This document shows, piece after piece, positions 58,715-64,000 of a stretch of 64,000 nucleotides of DNA. Source of the DNA: Perilla frutescens (Eukaryota > Streptophyta > Magnoliopsida > Lamiales > Lamiaceae); assembly GCA_026008535.1 (NCBI GenBank), contig BRKX01000014.1, forward strand, positions 39,500,506 through 39,564,505, read 5' to 3'. A program made the position numbers and the translations under genes. Under the pieces are notes generated by a model. It was not told the DNA's origin and did no database searches. It worked only from the letters and a program-made list of their open reading frames with translations. The first letter of the stretch is position 1. The number at the start of each line of letters is the position of its first letter.

Positions 58715-58786
58715 TAGAGCCCCGTCATTAGATTTCCTAAATTCTTTCGGTTAACCCATTTTGACTCTTTGTCTTATCTTCTCCAA

Positions 58787-60344
58787 TCATTCATCCTTTG
58801 GTTGAGCTTCTATGATTCTTGACCGAAGTTCTGGTATAGCTACCACTGTGGCTACCACACTTGTTGTAGAGCTTGGTGCAAGCACCAACTCGAATTCCAT
58901 CTTTTCCATTTCTCTTACAAGTTCTTTCTTATCCGTGTGAAGATATTCCAACACTCCTTGTTTATTTCTGCTCAATGCATCAGCTACTACATTTGCTTTC
59001 CCAAGATGATAGTGTATCGTACAATCATAATCTTTCACTATCTCCAACCATCTTCTCTATTTCATATTAAGATCTTTCTACTCGAATATATACTCCAATC
59101 TCACATTTCACCCCATAAAGATAATGTCTCCAGATCTTAAGTGCATGTATGACGGCAGCAAGCTCCAAATCGTAGGTTGGGTAGTTCAGTTCGTGAGGTC
59201 TTAATTATCGGGAAGCATAAGCTACCACATTCCCATTTTGCATCAGCACGTATCCTAAACCCAATTTAGATGCACCAATGTATATCACAAATCCTTCCAT
59301 TTCTTCTGGCAAGGTTAAAACTAGTATAATAGTTAATTTCATTTTTAGTTCCTGAAAACATTATTCGCATGCTTCAGTCCACTCAAATTTGACCTTTTTC
59401 TCAAAAGTTGTGTCATTGGCCTTGCTAACTTTGAAAAATATTTAATGAACTTTCGGTAATATCCTGCTAAACTGATAAAACTTTTTATCTCATGAATGCT
59501 GGTTGGCAATTTCCACCTCCTCATGGCCTCGACCTTTACAGGATCCACCTTGATCCCTTCTACTAACACAATGTGCCCGAGGAACATTACTTCATTTAGC
59601 CAAAATTCACACTTGCTGAATATGGCATATAAATTTTCTTTCTGTAGTGTTTCCAGCACTAGAGTCTAAGTGTTCTTCGTGTTCTTTTTCATTTCTCGAG
59701 TAGATTACTATGTTGTCAATAAAGACTAACACAAACTTATCCAGATATTCATGGAAAACCCAATTCATCTAATCCATAAATATTGCAGGTGCATTTGTAA
59801 ACCCAAATGACAACACTAGAAACTCATAGTGGTCATATCTCATTCGGAAAGTAGTCTTGGGTATATCCTCTTCTCTTATCTTAACTTGATGATTCCCACA
59901 TCGTAGATCAATCTTGGAAAAGAATTTTGCACTTGTTAATTGATCAAAAAGATCATCTATTCTCGAAAGTGGATACTTGTTCTTCACTGATATCTTGTTC
60001 AACTCTCGATAGTCAATGAACATTCTCATAGTACCATCCTTCTTTTTTACGAACATAATTGGTGCTCCTTAAGGCGATACACTGGGTCTTATAAAACCTA
60101 ATTCCAACAATCCTTCCACTTGTACCTTTAATTATTGTAACTCATTTGGCGCTAAATGATATGGTGCTTTGGATACTAATGTTGCTCTCGTAACTAAGTC
60201 TATTGTGAACTCTATTTGACTGTCTGGTGGAAACCCTGGCAAATCATTTGGAAATACGTCTTCGTATTCCCGCACCACTGGTACCTGATCCACTTTAAAC
60301 CTTCTTCTTTCTTGATTGCAATATTTACTAGAAATGCCTGACAA
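58787..60344 (-). pseudogene. RT and RNase H, chromovirus B
   Basis: The N-terminal RT lead-in runs at 60344-60132 (FPNDLPGFPPDSQIEFTIDL, KAPYHLAPNELQ), then TAA at 60069-60071 in place of Trp. RT piece 60056-59769 reads KKKDGTMRMFIDYRELN with Cys to Phe, FSKIDLRCGNHQ and FLVLSFGFTNAPAIF. The catalytic box has Asn for the second Asp (codon 59712-59714). The thumb/connection is at 59659-59345 (FLGHIVLVEGIKVDPVKVEA, SLAGYYRKFIKYFSK). The RNase H N-terminus is damaged; its end is at 59047-58787. Confidence 0.82.
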
Positions 60345-60434
60345 TCTCCCTTCCGTAACAACTTTACAGCCTTCAACGTTGATATGATAGGAATTATATT
60401 TCCCATTTTTGTTCCATAAAACTTCACCTCTTTG

Positions 60435-60770
60435 TCACCTAACTTCTGAAATATTATCTCTCTCTCTCTCATGGCAACGTATTGTTGCACTCTCCTTTGT
60501 TATCCAGTCCATTCCAAATATAATATCAAAGTCTCGTATCTTAAGAGCATAGAGATCAGTTGTGCAATTCTTTTCACCTACTACCAAGTCTAAGTTCTTA
60601 CAAATACTATCAGCTAAAAGTGTTTGTCCTAAGGGAATGTTTACTGCTAAAGCTTCTTTTCCTATTTCTAATTTTAGATAAAGACGTTCGCTTGCATCTC
60701 TAGATATAAAGGAATGTGAAACTCCAGTATTACATAAAGCAAGCACAAGTATATCACACAAACTAATCAT
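60435..60770 (-). pseudogene. Protease, chromovirus B
   Basis: Open for 111 codons. The active site reads ALCNTGVSHSFIS, with Asn for the catalytic Asp, so it is dead. DFDIIFGMDWI near the end is the conserved second motif of retropepsin-like domains. Confidence 0.85.
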
Positions 60771-60792
60771 ACCTGCGAAATTTCCAGGGTAT

Positions 60793-61884
60793 TCAGCTGT
60801 CTCTTGCTGGTTGAGAACATACGTTCTGGCTTTTTGTGGTGTCCTTGACCTTCATTCTGATTTTGCTGAGACCCTGGATTAGCTCTGTTTTGTTATTATT
60901 CCCTCGACCACCTCTACTTTGTGGTCCTGTATTTCTCATGGCCTGTCTGAACTGTGGCCTCTGCTGCTGCAACTCTTGCATTCCAGAATTCTGTTGGCAT
61001 TTATTAGCATAGTGACCTTGTTGGCCACATCGATAGCATTGGACACATGGCCTAAAGTGACGTCTGTTACAAATTGCACACATCGGTGAATTCCCTTAAT
61101 AGCCCTAAAATTTTGGCGCGACATTCACCTGCCCTGCAGGCCTTGGTCCAAAGTTTCGTCCTCCTTGATTGTTGTGCTGAAAGTTCTTTCCTTGATAGCT
61201 TCGTTGTGGACTGTTCCACTTTCATTTTCCCTTCTGATCTCCAACTACTGGCTGAGATGCTGAAGCCTTTGATGTTTCCTACATTGCCTCAATGCTAAGT
61301 GCCCAACTCAATATTTGACCATAGCTCGTTTTAACTTTTCCGGCCAGTGCAGTACCTATTTCCGGTTTCAAACCCATGCGAAATTTTTCAATCCTATTTT
61401 CCTCTATGTTGACTGTCTGTGGTGCGTATGAACTGCAAATCATAATATGCCACTGATCTATTCCCTTGATCGAGATTTCAGAATTTATTGGCCTTCTGAT
61501 GCTGATAATGTGTCGGTATATACTTTTATACAAGATCATCTAAAAGTTATCCCAGGTGAACACTTCCCAATCTGCATCGGATATTGTCCTTCGAACTGAC
61601 TCCCACCAGAAATCTGCATCATCCACAAGTTGATACAGAGCACAAGCCACCATTTCTTTGTCACTGCAATGCAAAAACCTAAAAGTCTTTACCAGAGCTC
61701 GAACCCAACGTTCAGCTATGAGTAGATCACCTTCTCCATTGAAAGTTACGGAATTATGGCATCTGAACTCCCTTTCAATTTGTGGTCCTTGACCTTGCAG
61801 GTTATTCGGTACTTCTGGTACCGCCAAGTTCACATTTCTTGGTCTTTCTCTAAGCATTTTGCGACTAGTGAAATTTCCAATCAA
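60793..61884 (-). pseudogene. Gag, chromovirus B
   Basis: N-terminal part 61884-61540: FNGEGDLLIAERWVRALVKT, YQLVDDADFWWESVRR. After a stop and shifts, the capsid end (ENRIEKFRMGLKPEIGTALA) lies near 61380-61330. The zinc knuckle and an upstream Cys/His cluster (CAICNRRHFRPC, CYRCGQQGHYANKC) lie at 61083-61000. Confidence 0.82.
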
Positions 61885-62796
61885 TCGACACTTGCATACA
61901 AAACTCGTATTGAAAATGAAAACAATAAATACACATCTCGTAAAGGAAATGAAATGTAAAATTCAGCATACACTAGACTACTTAAAATACCACGATTGCA
62001 TATCTATCTATAGAGACAAATGAATAAACCAGTGTCCGTGATAACCATCAACAAAGTCACAAAATGTCCAATGAACTCTGGCACGTCCTCCCCTAGTCTA
62101 CAAATGCACGTACGAAACTTTTCAATCCGCTCATCCATCGTAACACGAGTACGATACTTCTTACAAGGTCTCTCTTATCATCCTACCATCTAATTAACAC
62201 GATTTCTTACTCATTCTATGTACAAACATTTTCACAAGTTCTTACAAGTTCAGCTTCAGTTCAACAACTACAGGCTAAGTTCATCATACGTTCTCAAGCT
62301 TTCAAGTTATTGTACTCATTCTAGAGTATATAACAACACACACTTTCCAGCAATCAAAGTTTACATTATGCATTCTACATATTCCCCACATCACAAGTAT
62401 GCACAAGGCATAGATAAACAAGTTCATACATATATGAAATCAACAACGTTTTTAGATTGAAATCAGTATGCTCACAAACATTTTTCAAAATCAATATGCT
62501 ATCAAGATAGCAACAGAGTACGCAATCAGCGTAGTTAATCAGAATATGCAATCAGCATAAAAATCAATCTTTTAAAGAATTCCCGTCAACACGACGAATC
62601 TTTATCTTTCTTTCAATATCCAACATATTTTATCTCAACCAAGAATGCAAGCTTTATTAAAACAAAACTGATGAAAAACTTCAATACCTTTTTGCCATTG
62701 CGTGAGTGACGAGCTGAAGGCTTTATATAATATCACACAAGAATTTACGACTCACAAATGAATGATGACCCAGCAGGTCTGCAGATTTACAAACCT
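61885..62796 (-). other. Leader of chromovirus B
   Basis: 0.9 kb of AT-rich sequence between PBS and gag. Short recurrent GCAATCAGC-type words near 62520-62560. No gene. Confidence 0.65.
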
Positions 62797-62808
62797 GCAT
62801 TGATACCA
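62797..62808 (-). other. Primer-binding site of chromovirus B, decayed
   Basis: TGGTATCAATGC on the minus strand, two changes from the canonical site, three bases from the LTR end. Confidence 0.75.
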
Positions 62809-62811
62809 CTC

Positions 62812-62991
62812 TGTAGCGCCTCGGTCAAGGAAGATCATGGAAATGAATGCAACAAGGGTTGGAATTAAGAAATGGCAAAGAAAGGGGGTAACCTAATTAA
62901 TGAAAATTCAATAGAAGACTCAGAACAATCAAACATGCTTAATAATTACATATACTTGTCCGTAATACCAAGATCAGAGTTCTTAGTTGGT
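62812..62991 (-). mobile_element. Truncated 5' LTR of chromovirus B
   Basis: 180 bp matching 54553-54729. The match stops at TTCTTAG, where another element begins. Confidence 0.8.
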
Positions 62992-64000
62992 GCAATATTT
63001 TACACCAAAAATAAATACCCCGACAGCAGTCGGTATGCCCTTACTGCACAGTACAATGATGAGTGAGATCGTCTCCCAAAGGACCAGCGAAAATTATTCT
63101 AAACTTCCAATCTGCAGAACCAAACTTCCAAAAGGGGTTTTGTTGTATAATATCAAGAACGAAATTAAATAATAAAACATAGAATAGTTTTGTAACAGAT
63201 TATAAAAAGGTATTCTGGCTTCCAATTAACTCCACCCTAGCTTAATTATACCGATCCTCGATGCAAAGATTAATTCAATTAACACATGCAAACCAGTTAT
63301 AGCCACTGAAGACACTTACTGACGCAGCCTAATTTCTCCATAGTTTCTCGATAATCAGGAAGACACTTCACCAATTATTTCCCTAATCGACTGACAACCG
63401 TAAGAGACACTCTATAGGTTTAATGAGCCGACAGCATTAAGGACTAGAGAAACCCGATTCAAAACCAACTGACTCTGACACAGGACCGTTGAATTAAGAC
63501 TGTTATTCCGTCGATTCTGAAGAACCGTTGTACCACTAATTAAACTTAAACCACAATTACGGATGGCCGGTTTAATTGGCTATTAATTAATTCCGATCTA
63601 CTAAATATGTGCACCTACCTAGCAGAGATGAAATAATTAACGACTTTAAACCCCGAGAATAACAGATACATGTAATTAATTAAAGCAAAAGGAACAATTA
63701 GATCTCACAGAATAATTACGGTAGGGCTTCGTTAATCTTCACCGGAATACGAACGAGTTTAGCTTGATCGCATAATTAAAACAAAACTCCAAAATAAGAT
63801 GTAGCAGAACATCACGAAAAAAATGAAGAAGAAGAAAATAAAAGCTGCTGGAATGCGTCTCCCTCTGCTGCGGCGTCTCTATTGAATTAATAGATCTAAT
63901 ATCTCTCTATATCCTTAAATATAATTGTTTAATTAAGGAAATAGAGTCCTAAACCTAATCTAACTAGGAAAGAGATAAAAAATAGAGTCCAAAAGCAATA
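62992..64000 (-). mobile_element. LTR-like sequence, probably Tat/Athila-group gypsy
   Basis: Read on the minus strand it ends with a CCTTTGGGAGACGATCTCAC block, a stem-loop CCGAC/GTCGG and a near-palindrome around TTGGTGTAAAATATT, features like the U5 end of Tat/Athila LTRs. No PBS lies on its left, so this would be the outer edge of a minus-strand element inserted into copy B's LTR. It runs off the window. No gene is visible. Confidence 0.4.

Larger units (their letters stand above)
57363..62796 (-). mobile_element. Chromovirus copy B interior
   Basis: Minus-strand gag-pol with polypurine tract AAGGGGGATGAG next to the 3' LTR and a 0.9-kb leader next to the PBS. Related to copy A over its length and more complete. 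Many stops and shifts. Confidence 0.85.

Noticed and set aside
1..64000. Host protein-coding genes
   Set aside because: Every frame with recognisable protein character belongs to gag, protease, integrase, RT, RNase H or the third ORF of retrotransposons. The remaining frames are short and lack motifs.

Overview
The window looks like plant nuclear DNA, most likely from a dicot. It is AT-rich and consists almost wholly of LTR retrotransposons nested in or abutting one another. The primer-binding sites match plant initiator tRNA-Met and tRNA-Asp, and the LTR termini (TG...CA), TATA boxes and pol families are typical of plant Ty1/copia and Ty3/gypsy elements. I found no host protein-coding gene, no tRNA or rRNA gene and no CRISPR array. 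Species cannot be told from the sequence alone.

Layout: (1) 1-3786, a decayed plus-strand gypsy element with no recognisable coding. (2) 3869-15495, a plus-strand SIRE-like copia element. It keeps broken gag, protease and integrase, has lost reverse transcriptase and RNase H, and carries three diverged tandem copies (A, B, C) of a third ORF between the integrase linker and the 3' LTR. (3) 15496-40010, two minus-strand copia copies sharing the middle LTR (LTRs at 15496-16925, 30633-32062 and 38588-40010). Copy 1 is split in gag by a plus-strand, non-autonomous, tRNA-Asp-primed gypsy-like array with three 1449-bp LTRs and two non-coding interiors (20372-27934). Copy 2 has lost most of pol and carries a plus-strand gypsy LTR (32174-35502) at the break. 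(4) 40011-44186, remains of minus-strand chromovirus copy A. (5) 44556-54402, a structurally complete minus-strand chromovirus (element G, 9.85 kb) with a perfect 5-bp target duplication AATAT. (6) 54553-62991, minus-strand chromovirus copy B, related to copy A. (7) 62992-64000, the edge of another LTR, probably Tat/Athila type, running off the window.

How it works together: nothing here looks able to move by itself. Every gag-pol is interrupted by stops or frameshifts, many of the CGA-to-TGA, CAG-to-TAG or TGG-to-TGA kind expected from loss of methylated cytosine. Element G is the best preserved: its pol ORF is open for 948 codons, but RNase H has lost a catalytic Asp and gag has three stops. 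The points most worth a second look are the triplicated third ORF, the tandem LTR-sharing arrays, stem-loops conserved in LTRs of different families, and identical lesions shared by separate chromovirus copies.
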